A stretch of DNA of 64,000 bases from Malus domestica (GCF_042453785.1 NC_091677.1:32595001-32659000); one strand, 5' to 3'. Counted from the first letter of the stretch, positions 47,301 through 59,605 are shown. Numbers and translations are program-made. The notes: generated by a model not told the origin, from the letters alone.

Positions 47301-47784
47301 ATAATACGCCTTTTTTATTTGTGCCGGCGTTGCATCTGGAAGCTGTTATTAACATAACATACAAAATCTAAAGCATTTCACGCAAAACCCAACTCCTCAA
47401 AATTCATAAAAATATGAACTTTTGGATATTCCCCCAAAAATTAAACTAATTAATTTGCGCAGAAGCATAAATTTTTTGCAAATTTAAACAAAACCCAGAT
47501 GGAATTTAATAAAAGGGGTACAATATTATTAAGCATACCAATCCCAAGACGGAATAGTAGTCATCAGCGACGGCGTTCGTTGAAGGTGAGTCGTCGGTTG
47601 CCACTCTGAGCCTGCTATAGCCTCTACGCCTCCTCCGGCCGCCTCCATGACCACCCATCAAAGTCAGGCTACTGCCGGGCTTGGCTAACATGCGCCATGG
47701 GCTTCTAGAGCACCCATTCCGTAATGGGTTTTGGAACTTGAGAGCTTCAGTGAACACAGGGGATGGGGTCAGTAATTGAGCCAT
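44349..47784 (-). CDS. DJC76: Chloroplast J-protein with 4Fe-4S ferredoxin domain (DJC76-like)
   Basis: Seven minus-strand exons with consistent phases: 47784-47539, 47342-46963, 46490-46409, 46162-46112, 45748-45710, 45384-45282 and 44479-44349, giving 343 residues. The N-terminus (MAQLLTPSPVF, Arg/Ser-rich) looks like a plastid transit peptide. A J domain starts at about residue 74 (DDYYSVLGL), with the Hsp70-activating HPD at 103-105. A ferredoxin-type domain follows: CIGCKNC at 167-173 and CPVDC at 209-213 can hold one 4Fe-4S cluster. The C-terminal third is basic and helical (RMKKKKKDSDK, RSRRAAAAARRWREYSRR). Plants have a small set of such J-ferredoxin proteins (DJC76, DJC77, DJC82). 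The in-frame sequence upstream of 47784 is taken as 5' UTR. DJC76 is favoured from memory. Confidence 0.88.
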
Positions 47785-48099
47785 TGACGAGCATGCAAAT
47801 TGCAACTCCAGCTTATTGCTTTGGGCCAAATTGAATAATATTGAAACAGAGGAAGTAAAAAAGTTGGATATTTTAATTTTTGGGAGATAAATTTGGAATA
47901 TTTGAAAATTCTGAGGTGGAAGAAATTTTGGCGTGGAAGGGAGGGATGCTGAGATGGCACTTTCAGAGCCAAACGTTTTCCTGAGAATGTGGACAGACCC
48001 GAGGTGGTTCCATCGTGGGAAGTGGCGAAGTACGGCAAGCATACAGGGAAAACGTGTCACCTCATGAATAATTGCTGCTGCAACTCTTAAGAGCAACTC

Positions 48100-48960
48100 T
48101 ACCGTTCCGTTGGAGCCGGTCGAGCCCTCTCCTCAGGCAATCCATTATTTAATCCACCTAATAAACAATAATTACCTTTAATGAACAGTAATTGCATTTG
48201 GTATCTCCACCCCTACACTTAAATAGCCCTGGCAACAGGTAAATAAAATAATAATATTTTTTGCACTCCCTCACGTCACTCCTCTCTTTCCCGTGCACCT
48301 CACTCTCTCTCTCCCATTTTTCTATGAAGTTCCTCTCTCTCTCTCTTTACACTCTCACTCTCTCTAGAGCTCCGAGAGCTCTCACCCACTTTCCTCTTCG
48401 AAAATAAAACAAATCAAACTCCAAAACCATGAAATCTTAATCTCTAGGACTAAAGGATCCTTGCTATACCGTTGCATGCATCATCAGACCATCATGATGT
48501 AAACCACCATTGAAGTCGAGAGCTTCAAGATCTGAATCTCGAACCCAAGTGAGGTTCTCTATGCAAATCTTGTTTCATTATGTCTTAATGTTGCTTAGGA
48601 CAAGATTTGTGGTGTTTTCCGGTTTGAAACTAGAGGTTTAACCCTCTGTAATTTCTTTGAAACCTTGCCCAGTTTTTGGTCCATCCTCGGAGCAAACTCT
48701 GGCAAGTTTGTGGGTTGAGATCCAACGGACGCCAAGGCAAAATAGAAGAAAAAACGTGGTTGACGTCAGGGCGACGTCAGCCTTGCGTCAAACCCACTCC
48801 GAGCTCTCGGGCTGGCAACTCTCCACCGGCCTCTCGCTCGGGCCTGCTCGGGTTCCCTTGCCAGCACACGTTGGACTTGATTGCTCGGGCTCTCTGGCAC
48901 TGTTCACTCGCATGTCCCTCGGGCTCCAGCACACGCTGAAGCTGCTTTAATCGAACTGGT
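48100..48960. other. Intergenic upstream of the DJC76-like gene
   Basis: Contains CT-rich microsatellite tracts at about 48305-48366 and a GC-richer stretch at 48740-48930 (with GACGTCAGGGCGACGTCAG). Nothing coding is supported. The latter may be transposon debris. Confidence 0.4.
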
Positions 48961-48969
48961 TACTTTGTT

Positions 48970-49167
48970 GGAATTGGATCCTCTCTGAGGCAACCCCTCA
49001 GGATCATCTTACCGATGTTAGTGGGTCGTTGGATTTTTATCCAACGGTTACAAACAGGAGGACCCTCTAAAAATTATAATAATTGTAACTGTTGGATAAA
49101 AATCCAACAGCCCACTAACCCCGATCAGAAGGATTCTGAGGGTTTGCCTCGGAGAGGATCCAATTTC
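48970..49167. mobile_element. Hairpin MITE with perfect 9-bp target duplication
   Basis: A 198-bp element with inverted ends (GGAATTGGATCCTCTC and, reversed, GAAATTGGATCCTCTC) and an internal inverted pair around TTGGATTTTTATCCAACGG. Flanked by TACTTTGTT at 48961-48969 and 49168-49176. Mutator-type by its duplication length. Confidence 0.82.
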
Positions 49168-49434
49168 TACTTTGTTTCACTCGGCTCCATTACGTGTGGT
49201 ACAATATCGTGAAGTGACAGTCATTGCTCAATTTGGGTTAGTACTTGATGCAACGACTCAAACTTTATTTCATTGTGATGTAACCAAAACAACCACAATA
49301 TGTTTCACTTTGAAGATCAAAAGCGAATTTTGCAAAAGCTTCTAATTCTGCAAATTGTGCCAATATCAATTTTGATTTGCCAGCTACTTGTTTTATGGCT
49401 TTCTATTTGAACTATACTATAAAGAAGTTAATGT

Positions 49435-51250
49435 TGTTGGAAATGTGCCCTAAAGCCAATCATATGATGATACTTTACGGACATTTCACATGTTAAACTA
49501 ATCTAGTTTTACATATAAAAGGCAAAGATTATTGTTTGAGCCGTCTCATATAAATGTTATATGCTTAAACGATAAAGTCCAAGGAATATGTGATTGGGAG
49601 AATGTAATCTAATGAAGTTAGATTCATGAGACCATTCTTTCGTAGACACATCCTAAATGTTCCTGATCATAGGATTGTCAATTGGGCATTGACAGTCCGT
49701 AAAGATCGGTACGTACTATGTCTTCTCTCAGGGAGAGTGATTAGTCTCGAGTCATTGGTGTGTGTGACATCAAGACAAGTACGTAGGTGCTCAATAGAGA
49801 ATGAGTACACTGAACGTGATCAACGAAGAGTTCTTATATTCCATGTCACATGAGAACTCATGGTTGGGATAATGCAAAGTAGTCCTTTGACCTGAGGCAT
49901 CACAGTTGTCTTGTGGTTAAGTCCTTGATCTTTGATTATGTCAAAGTCACCCCCTCGGGGTGTCCACGACATCGTTGGGGTTAAGCCACTTAGCTATGGA
50001 GACAAGTGAATGCGCAACAAGGGATCTCTAACCTTCAAACAGTTGAGGGAGAATACTCTATGATATGATTTGGAATCTCTGGCCAGAGTATGAATGAGAT
50101 TAGGGAATGCGTTCCAAATCACATTCAAGGAAATCATATAAGCACACGAATCACATTGGATAGTAGACATGAATAAATAAACTATCATACCAAACAATGT
50201 GGTCAAGAGTATTAGATTAGAGAAGGACCGTATTGCATTTGTAATCCCAAATTGAATAGGTTCTCTATCCTCTTCTGATTAGCTTGGGTAACCATGATAT
50301 GCTGCTAGGTGTCACTCATGGTTTGTGGAAGCCCTAAACGTGTGTAATCACTAAAGGGAGAATTGAAAATAGTTTCAATTCACAATCGATGTAAAATGGT
50401 TTTAATCGCCCACTACCTCGCTAAAAGGAACCTAATGGATCGCACACCATAAAAGGTGGAGATTGAAGATTAAACGGAAATGAGTAAGAATGATTAAATA
50501 GGTTTAATCATTTATTTATGGCAAGGATTAATTAATATGTTAATTAATCAAACGAATAAGTTCGTTAAAGACTTCGGGATAGTTTTGGACCTTAAGGCCC
50601 AATGGGCTTCGAACGTCAAGCCCATTAACTTAAGTTGTATGACAATTTAATGAATGAAGATTCATTAAAGCCCAAAAGCCCAAAATCCCCTAAATGGCCG
50701 GCCATGATGAAATGAATTAGGGTTTTGGTTGTTTAGGTCACTTAAAGAAGTGACTATATAAATGATTTTATAGCCAAATATTCATTAAGTGATTAATGGA
50801 TTATTTTGGGTGAAAATGGGTGAGAATTGTCTCTCCATTTTCTCTCTAAAGAGGCCAACACCTTGGAGGGTACATCTAGCAATCCTACTACTCCAAGGTC
50901 ACTCATTTCTTCTACAATCAAACCTTGGTGAAGAGACTTAGAGGTTCCCTATTTTGGGAACTTGGAGAAACCTATTTTTCCATCCAAATCCATGGATCTA
51001 AGAAGTAAGGAATGAAGGCCCTATCTCTTTGGGTGATTAGCCTTTGCTTATGCAAAGAGGAATCTACAAAGGTAATAATTTCAACTCACTTTGTTTTGAG
51101 TTGATTATTGGTTCACCAATCTACTAGGCTTTGAATTTCATGGTAATGTTTTGTTTTTGAGTGCATGCAAGCATGATTCCGCCTTTAATTGTTAATTGCA
51201 TGCTATATGATGTTGCTCAAATGAACATGTTTTTCAAAATAATTCCTTCA
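49435..51250. mobile_element. Solo LTR, 1.8 kb
   Basis: Starts TGTTGGAAATGTGCCCTA and ends TTCCTTCA (TG...CA), flanked by a perfect 5-bp duplication AATGT (49430-49434 and 51251-51255). No internal region or second LTR is present, so it is the product of LTR-LTR recombination. The opening motif is common in long LTRs of plants. The parent family is not certain. Confidence 0.8.
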
Positions 51251-51255
51251 AATGT

Positions 51256-51500
51256 TCCACCATAAAATCATATGAGGAGTAGTCTAACTACTTATAAGCA
51301 TATCAATATGTGATTCATTATCAACACGCATCTACACGTGTAGCAAATTTTCAAGCTTATCACGTGAACAATACAACTTGGGTGATGTGGAGCACGTGTG
51401 GTCATAGGGCTTAACGCGTGGAACAACTTGCTCTAATACCATAAAGAAAGTTGAGATTCCATTATAAAACTCAAGATCCTGCCCTGGAAACTGAAAACCC
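51256..51500 (-). mobile_element. TRIM-like copy interrupted by the solo LTR
   Basis: On the minus strand the segment has GGAATCTCAACTTTCTTTAT followed by GGTATTAGAGC, then a second repeat with TTGATAATGAATCACA and GATTTTATGGTGGAAC. This is the same layout as the TRIM at 10794-11152. The minus-strand continuation (AACTTCTTTATAGTAT) lies on the far side of the solo LTR, just below 49430. Confidence 0.65.
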
Positions 51501-51599
51501 ATATTAATGGCCGGTCTGTTTCTAGAATAAAATAAATTGGCAGATAAGAATAAGGGTCCTATTAGGGTACTCCCAGAAATATATCCAATTGAGACAAGG

Positions 51600-51680
51600 T
51601 GGAACATGTAGCTCAGAAGATTAGAGTACATGGGTATGAGCCACGCTGTTGGGGTTCGAATACCTCATCACTGACAACCA
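51600..51680 (+). mobile_element. tRNA-like SINE head or tRNA relic
   Basis: An A-box-like GTAGCTCAGAAGATTAGAG at about 51608 and a B-box GGGGTTCGAATACC at about 51649 are spaced as in a tRNA. Stems are too poor for a working tRNA. The rest of 51500-52350 shows nothing recognisable. Confidence 0.4.
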
Positions 51681-52356
51681 CCCTAAAAATGAAGGACCTT
51701 TTCTTTTGGGGTAGAAAAATCATGATAGAGATAGCAGACCCAAAACTATGAAATTTGGGTGTGGAAATAAAATATGATTTTTACACGTGGGCCCATCGCG
51801 AGTTACACATAGAGATATGAGACAAGCCTAAGGATGAAGGTTCGTCAAGATCTTTGCCTTGAGCCTAAGGGTATTATGAATTGCTCAAAAGAGTCATTAG
51901 TCTCACACTACATGTGAAATGTTAAGAGAATGTTGGCAGAACAACAATTAGTAAGACTAATTTATTGAAATTTATATATTCTAACGCAATAATATTAACA
52001 ACCAAATATGATATGTATATATTACAAAAAAAGCAAAATTGTAAAAAAGCAATGAGCTTACGGATTTTGCAGATAGAGGCCTGCGGATTTTCCATGTCTT
52101 TGAATATAATTTCACTTCTATTCAATGCTTGTAGTTTTGCAAGCGTCTGCTCCACCAGGATTTAACTATTTATGAAAGTTTTAGCACTGAAACTTTGATT
52201 TTGGTGAACTTCTTTGTGTTTCTCTCTCATAAAGTTCATATGAATAAAGGTTCCAAAATTGACATAACAAATGCAAATGAACGTTTGAGATATATAGGAT
52301 TCTCATGCCTTCTCAAAACAGATGTAATTGTTTGATTCAAGTTCAAACAAATACTG

Positions 52357-52976
52357 TGAATGCAAATTTTTGCCTTCTCCTTCTTGGACGAAAATGCACC
52401 TGCCAAACAATTAATACCTTAGGTCAAGGCCAAGAGCTTCACGCACCCACGATGACTGAGGGGCTTTGGCCGAAGAACCTCTGATGCCAAAGTTAGAATT
52501 TGAGAGAGAAAGTGTTTAGAGAAATTTGGAGAATTTTAGAAGAGAATTCGACTTAGGTTTTTGGGAGAAATGAGAGCTATTTATAGGGGTGTGGCAGGCC
52601 CTTATTTGGAGAAAAGGGGTCCGGCCACTTATGGTGGGTTTTTGGTGTAATTGCAAGATATTATGTAAAAATAATATCTTGTAATCAATTAGAAAATTAA
52701 TTAATTAATTAATTAGGAAATTAATAAATTAATTTAGGTAATTAATCATAATTTGAATGAATAATTGATGGTTAACTTGTGGGGAGGATTTGATGAGGAT
52801 GGATGAAATAGGTTTTGAATAAATACCTATTTTAGTCACTTTTGACCTTGATTGAGTCGTGATTGTTCGTTGCTTGTGCGTGGGAGTTCTGGTGTGGCTC
52901 GAGGGTACTTTTGTCCATTTCACCCAAAAGTACACATGTTACTTCCATAATTTTCTTGATTGTTTTTTACTCCACA
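52357..52976 (-). repeat. 3' LTR of the LARD-like element
   Basis: 620 bp, TG...CA ends (TGAATGCAAATT to TTACTCCACA on the plus strand). Contains an internal TTAATTAA-rich segment. Confidence 0.7.
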
Positions 52977-53719
52977 AATGCCCCCAGACCTACTGGGCTG
53001 CTTGCAGGAAATGGCAGCAAGTGTAGAGATCTCCAGTTTTGATGCAGATTCTCACTTGGACTTGGAATTAGATTCTTCTAGGAAAGAGAAATAAATCACC
53101 TCCAAAGCCTATTTAAGCCTACCTTAAGTAGGGGATTAAATCAACTTCGGAGGACAATTATTTATCCCTACATGAAAGAGAGAAAACTAGAGGATATTTG
53201 TTCTCCCTCCTCTAGCATTCTTCTTTGCTTGCCCATGCAAAGAACCGTCTTCCGTTGATTTATTTGTCTTCTTCGTGCCACACCGATATAAGAAAAACTT
53301 AATTCTCATTGTCTTCTTTATGGGTAGTGATGTCATAGGGCAGCCGTCAGGGTGGTGTGGCATATCGGCTAGCAAGGGCAAAGAGTCGGCTTGGCATGAG
53401 GCCAAATAGATGGTGTGGCAGGGGCCATTACTTGTGCTGTTCGGCTTGACTGAAGCTAAGGACTGGTTCGACATGGACCAAGGAAGTGGCGTGGCATGGG
53501 TCACGATTTGGGCTGCCATGTCTGGGTTGCTTGCCAAAAATGATGAAACTGCTTAAGTTTGATTTCTCAACTGCCGTAGATGGAGCAACCAAGGATGAAT
53601 CTGCCAAGATTGGAGCTGCTGAAGATGAAACGTCAGATAAGTGAACTATTGAGTGCTAAGTGGTTGTTTCCCCTTGACCATCTGTTGCTTAGTTGGTCTT
53701 CAAGTATTCTATCTTTTGA

Positions 53720-54265
53720 GCTGTGTGGCATTCTCGCACTGGAGAGCTTACCTATATGGGTGTCAGGGAATTAGTTTGCCTTCTCGCACTCGAGAGCAAT
53801 TAGTTTACCCTATGGCACTGGAGAGCAATTAGTTTACCCTTTCGCACTAGAGAGCAATTAGTTTACTTTCTCGCACTGGAGAACTTACCCATATAGGTGT
53901 CGGGAATTGATTTACCTTCTTGCATTGGAGAACAATTAGTTTATCCTCTCACACTGGAGAGCTGACCCATATGGGTGTTGGAGAATTAGTTTACCGTCTA
54001 GCATTGGAGAGCAATTAGTTTATCATCTCGCATTATATAGCAGACTCGGATGGGTGTCGGAGAATTAGTTTACCATCTCGCACTAGAGAGCAATTAGTTT
54101 ACATTCACGTACTGAAGAGTTTACTCAGTTAGGTGTTGGGGGATTAGTTTACTTTTTCGCACTGGAGAACAATTAGTTTACCATTTCGCACTAGAGAGCT
54201 TACCCAGATGAGTGTTGGAGGATTAGTTTACCCTCTCACATTGGAGAGCATGGAAATCGTTGTCA
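53720..54265. repeat. Irregular tandem repeat inside the LARD-like element
   Basis: About fifteen variants of a unit built on CTCGCACTGGAGAGCAATTA followed by GTTTACC. A short form of about 30 bp alternates with a longer form of about 50 bp that adds TTACCCATATGGGTGTCGG. Non-coding. Confidence 0.85.
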
Positions 54266-56899
54266 TGAGTGCAGCTGATGAAAGTTAGACTATTGGACAA
54301 CTAAAATAATCATCAGCTTGTGAAGTCTTGTTTGGTGATCTGCTTAAGGCTTCGAACTGCTTGTGGAACCTGCGTAAGGGTGTAAGCATAGTGAGTTGCT
54401 CCCAGAATTATTACGTCATCATTAGATGTTTTGTTGTGTGCCATTTTGAGGCTTGGTTGATGATTAGCTGAGAATCTGAATGGATTGCAAGCTTCTTCAC
54501 CACTAAGTCTTTCGATAGTAGAGGCTGCTAATAAAGCCGTGTCTTCTGCTCTGTCGTTGGATGCTTTAAAGTTTGAAGTGTCATGGGTTTAGTCGACATG
54601 AGCCATGGGGTAAGATCAACATAGTTGGAAGCCGCGGTGCAAAATTGTCACATTTATGAGCCATATTGATTGATCAATGGTTGTCAGGAGCCATGGAGTA
54701 GGTAGGCATGATTGTGAAAGCAAAGCTAAGGCTGGCTTGAGCTATCTTGTGCATAATAGGAGGTCGGCTACTAGTGATGTGTTGCTTTAGTATTGAATTG
54801 CCTAGAGTGTTGAGAATAAAGTCTACCCGGATTCTAGTTATGCTGGTGTGTCCTTCTGGTACTCATCTACATCGCGGCTGCAGTGTATGTGGTACGTCTC
54901 TAGCAGGCGAGTGAACTTCTCGCAGGCTGCCGATTGAACTTGAGCTAGATTGAGTGACTGCTTATCTCCATCCATTGTGCTGCCTACTCCGATATGAGGT
55001 GAATGATGCTTATTGTGAGCCTAGACGCAAATAAACAATTCACCTGAAATGTTGCTTATATTGATTATCGAGAATGGTCTCAATTATGAGTGTATGCTCG
55101 TCGGTGGGCCCAATCGAGAACGCACACTCATTCGCGCGTTAGAACATGAATATACGCTATCTCGAGGACCCAGTTAGGAGTGTATACTACCGGAATGCTC
55201 AGTTCGTGGCTGATCGAGTGGTTGCTTGTCGAGACGCTGCTATAGAGGTTCTTCGTCTGCCCTTGTTCTACTTCGGGACTGATGTAAATTTAAACTAACC
55301 TAATAAATAGATTAATTCAACCCAAATTTACTCGCAAGTGCACAAATAAGTTGTAGTGGAAATATGTAAATACAAGATCGAATCCACCGGAGTTGATTTA
55401 ACAATTTAATCCTATAACTATTACTTAACAAATTGAAATAAAGATTAGGTTTGTATCGAAGAATAATTAAAATTAACAATGCTTAAATAGAAATATGATT
55501 GAGAACAAATATAAGAAAACATTAAGGCTTTGATTCCACCACTAATTGTCATACCCTAGTATCCAATTGTCAACTCATGAATTATCAAATTAATGAAAAC
55601 AACTTCCATACACATGTTCGTGGTCAGGTACACATGCCAATAATTTCCCAAATAGATGTGAATTTTACCATGGTCAGGCTTAAACCCAATTATTCCTACA
55701 GTCGCTATATCCATGGTCCAGTATACACAAACATGTAGAAATCCAATTAAGCAAAGTGAGAAACAAATTAACCACTTATCAACTTGGTCACATCAAACAA
55801 ATAGCTAATTTTCTAGGAAGCCACACAAACCAATATTCGTCTACGGTCGGATCAAAATATCAGTTCAATATTCTCATTCACAGAGCATTGATAGAATCCA
55901 ATTCATGGTCAGAAATAAATTCATATGCACATAATTTCAATATCAAAATTCTAGGCTATTGTCAAGCACAAAGAACCCAATATCAAAATTGCAATTCAAC
56001 TAGTGAATGAAAACTAATCATCAAACTGAAATTCACAAATTGAACAATCAAAGTAATCATAATTAGGGCTTCCTCTTAGCCTTAGCTAAGAGTTTAGAAC
56101 CCCATGAACGAAGAATTCATAGTAGTTCTATAGAAAATATGCATAAAATAAAACTGAATAAGAGAAACCAAATTGTTGCCACTCTGCCGTTACCTTGTTT
56201 TTCGCCAGCAGAAGAAATCAAAGACCCCTTTTATTTCGCTGCTCTCCCTCATTTTTATCTGTGCCTCTCTGTTCCAAGTTTTCTAAAAAATAGGAATACA
56301 AATCAAGTTAAGATTCATATGTTTAAAACATCTCCACCGCTTTACTTAAAAGCCATAGACTGGAATTTGGTTTTTGGGCCATGTTGATGCACAAAACCGG
56401 AGGGGTCTTGGAACAACGTAAATCCGACCGTGAATCTGCAAGAAAGTAAAGAACACAAGATGTATCGTGGTTCACCCCAATGTTTGGGCTACATCCACAT
56501 TGATGTTGTATTTCTTTGTTTGTGAGAGGATTGAGAGGGAGAGAGAGATTCCTTATGTGAGGATGAGCTTATCTGAATATGAGAGGGGATGTGAGGCTCT
56601 CCATAATTGTGAGGGGAGGAGTCCCTTTTATAGAATAAGGGCTCCTTACTTATTACATATTTGCCCCTTCCTTTATTACATAATTACATTTAAGTCATCT
56701 GAGTATTTATACGAGATCTAAATACGGATGCCCTAAGTATGGTACAAATAGTAGTCCCCCAAGTCTTCAGTCAAGAGAGTCTTTTGGCTGGAGACTTGAA
56801 ATTCAGTCTATGTGTGAGCCGAAGTAACTAGATGTCGTCTAGAACTGATACTCGATATGAGGCGATGCTCAATGTGAAATGATGCTCAATTAGAAGTAG

Positions 56900-57310
56900 C
56901 ATATGTTGCGAGGTTGCTTGGCTTGTGGCTTGTGTTGCCTTGGTTGGCTCGGCTTGTGGCGTTGAAGGTGAGGGAGTCATTTTATAGAATAAAGGCTCGC
57001 TCTTCAATACATAAGTGATGAGCTAAGAGTTGATGCTCGCGGTGAGACGGTTGCTCTCTAATGATGGTAAGGGAGTTCCTTTTATAGAGTAAGGGTTCGC
57101 TCCTCAATACATAAGTGATGGGTTATGAGTGATGCTCTCGGTGAGGCGGTTGCTCAACTGGTGGCGATGCTCTCTAATAAAGGTGAGAGAGTCCCTTTTA
57201 TAAAATAAGGGCTCACTCCTCAGTACATGAATAATGGGTGCTCTCTAATGAAAGTGAGGGAGTCATTTTTATAGAATAAGGGCTCGCTCCTCAGTACACA
57301 GATAATGAGC
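56900..57310. repeat. Tandem repeat of about 100 bp in the captured-gene LTR element
   Basis: About four variants of a unit with CTCTCTAATGAAAGTGAGGG, then TTTTATAGAATAAGGGCTCGC and a CTCCTCAGTACAT segment. The same segment occurs in the LTRs, so it may derive from LTR sequence. Confidence 0.65.
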
Positions 57311-57478
57311 TAAGTCCCCAAGTATTTTTCATAAGGCCTAGTTAAGGCCCAATATATGGTACATAATGTAGTCCCCCAAGTCTTCGGTCAATAGAGTTTG
57401 TTGGCTGGAGACTTCAAATTGAATCCATGTATGGGCCGAAGTGGTGGTTGTTCGGAGGCAGTATTTGTATACCTTACA

Positions 57479-57760
57479 CTGAAGCTTTGTAGGTGAAGCT
57501 TTGCAAGTGAAGCTTTTGAAGCTGGAGCTTTGTAAATGAAGCTTTTGAAGCTGGAGCTTTGTAAATGAAGCTTTCGAAGCTGATTGACATGAGTGATGCT
57601 CATGAATGTTTATGTTGATTGACATGAGTGATGTTCATAGATGTTAACACGAGTGATGCTCATGAATGTTGACATAAGTGATGGTCATGAATGTTTATGT
57701 ATGATTGACATGAGTGATGTTCATGAATGTTTATGTATGATTGACATAAGTGATGCTCAT
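57479..57760. repeat. Two short tandem repeat tracts
   Basis: 57479-57580 repeats a GAAGCTTTTGAAGCTGGAGC-type unit of about 30 bp. 57583-57760 repeats TTGACATGAGTGATG followed by CTCATGAATG. Non-coding. Confidence 0.7.
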
Positions 57761-57764
57761 GTAT

Positions 57765-58154
57765 AATTTTGGAGTATTGGACGTACTTTTGATCACCTGA
57801 TTGATGATAATAGCGGCAGGTTGCCGAATAATTTTGGAGTACTGGGCGTACTTTTGATCACCTGGTTGGTGGTAATAGCGGCAGGCTACCGAATAATTTT
57901 GGAGTATTGAGGGTACTTTTGATAACTTGGTTGGTGGTAATAGCGACAGGCTACCGAATAATTTTGGAGTACTGGACGTACTTTTGATCACCTGGTTGGT
58001 GATAATAGCGGTAGGTTGCCGAATAATTTTGGAGTACTGGGCGTACTTTTGATCACCTGGTTGGTGGTAATAGCGGCAGGCTGCCGAATAATTTTGGAGT
58101 ACTGGGCGTACTTTTGATCACCTGGTTGGTGGTGATAGCAGCATGTTGCCGAAT
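57765..58154. repeat. Six tandem units of exactly 65 bp
   Basis: Units start at 57765, 57830, 57895, 57960, 58025 and 58090 with AATTTTGGAGTA, and continue with CGTACTTTTGATCACCTGGT and TAATAGCGGCAGG. They differ at a few positions but not in length. A seventh start at 58155 breaks off. Confidence 0.9.
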
Positions 58155-58829
58155 AATTTTGGAGTCATAGGGCTTGACTCTTTTGGGCATATGGGCCTTC
58201 GCCCTCCACATAACATTCCAGCCCATTATTTTGGGCTTGCCATTTTTTTTTATTTTTTACCCTCTGATGTGGTTTATACAGATGTTTCTGAAAGATAAGA
58301 AAAATAAATTACATGTTTTCAGCATGTTGATGGGCATCTTCTGGTCCAACAGAGAGTGGAGACGAGGAACCTTGGTGGCCATCTTCTTATCTTTAATCAC
58401 GTTAGCCCGTGGGATAGTGGAATAGTGGAATAGTGGAGCATCTTCTTTTCGGTTTTTCCTTTTCTACTTTCTTTTGCTTTTACTTTATCTTTTCTGCTTT
58501 CTTTTTCTTTTCCTTTTTCTTTTCTGCTTTTGTTTCTTTTCCTGTAGCTTTACTGGTGGTCTCCATTTTCTTTTTCTTTTTCTTTTGCGTTGTCCGATGG
58601 CCTTTGTTTTTGTTGGACAAGATCGAATCTTGAAGCTTTTCTTGGAGGGACGAAATGTTGAGATCCTTACTTTCGGATTTGGTCTCCAATTTCTTGATTG
58701 TTTATTTCCTCCATCCTTGTTTTTCTTTCTTTTGGTTAGCAGATGGCAGACAGTCATCATATCATTAATAATAAAGAAAAAGAAAAAAACTTATCTTCTG
58801 CCTGTCTTCCACTCTGGAGTTCGCTCCAT

Positions 58830-59275
58830 CAGCTCCAATCATGTTCTGCTTGGCGTCGATTAGCCGCACAATATCCGACTTGACACTGGAGATGCGCCAA
58901 ATCCCATTGTTTTTCTCCTAAATACTGAAATCGCCATTGCGTTCTACGACATGGTTTTCCACACTCCATATCTCGCTCTCTGGTTTTGCGTTTCGGCGTG
59001 AATGTGGAGGACAGGGTTGCTGGGTTTGTAAGAGCCATTGTTTTTGTCTCTCCTGCTCTTGTGTGGAACTTTTCCAGACAGTAGCAACAGAGACAGATAA
59101 TGAACAAGCTTAGCCCGAAAATCATAAACCAGACAGCAGCAACGACAAAGAAGGGAGTCGCAGTGAAACTAACAGAAGCCCAGTAATGCTTATTGGTGAT
59201 ATTCCACCCACCATTGTACTTCTTAAAACTATCAAGCGGGTCATTCCTGCACGTCCTATCCTCAGCCAACAGCAA
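58830..59275 (-). pseudogene. Captured fragment of a plant plasma-membrane protein gene
   Basis: The minus strand encodes RNDPLDSFKKYNGGWNITNK followed by HYWASVSFTATPFFVVAAVW and a hydrophobic span. This is the signature of a plant family of multi-span membrane proteins (Arabidopsis At2g12400-like). Only a part is present, without start or full length, inside the LTR element. It is in the same orientation as the element. Sequence beyond the span (towards 58830) does not match this family and may come from another gene. Confidence 0.65.
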
Positions 59276-59430
59276 AGACGAGTTCTGGGCAGTTTCGACC
59301 CACTAGTATCATCATCCCCTCTCTCAACACCTGTGTGGGAAATGTGAGAGCTTGTGAAGTGAAAGAATGAAAGGCACAACGGTGGACGGAAAGAAAGCGG
59401 GGGTCCAAGAAAACCCAAAACCAGCGAATC

Positions 59431-59605
59431 TGGCAGCGAATGCGCTTTCGTCGCTGAGATCGACGGCAATCTCGATTCGACACTGGGCTCCGGAGGTGAG
59501 GGTCCCGCTCGGAGGGTAGCGTGGGGACGGCGGTTGAACTGCGATTGCAGCGGCGGGCTGGCGATCCCCGGGTTTTGATAATGGACTCTTTCTGGGAGAA
59601 GCCAT
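59431..59605 (-). pseudogene. Captured 5' part of a PHOS32-like universal stress protein gene
   Basis: From an ATG at 59605 the minus strand encodes MASPRKSPLSK, then AVQPPSPRYPPSG and AQCRIEIAVDLSDESAFA. The pairing of a PPSPR phosphosite segment with IAVDLSDES is typical of the N-terminus of plant universal stress proteins of the PHOS32 type. The similarity stops after about 58 residues, before the rest of the nucleotide-binding fold. It lies about 200 bp after the 5' LTR of the element, where gag would normally begin. Confidence 0.65.

Noticed and set aside
48657-48950. Overlapping open frames in a GC-rich stretch
   Set aside because: No domain, no consistent start, and likely transposon debris.
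57765-58154. CRISPR-like regular repeats
   Set aside because: The 65-bp units are head-to-tail with no unique spacers, and this is plant nuclear DNA.
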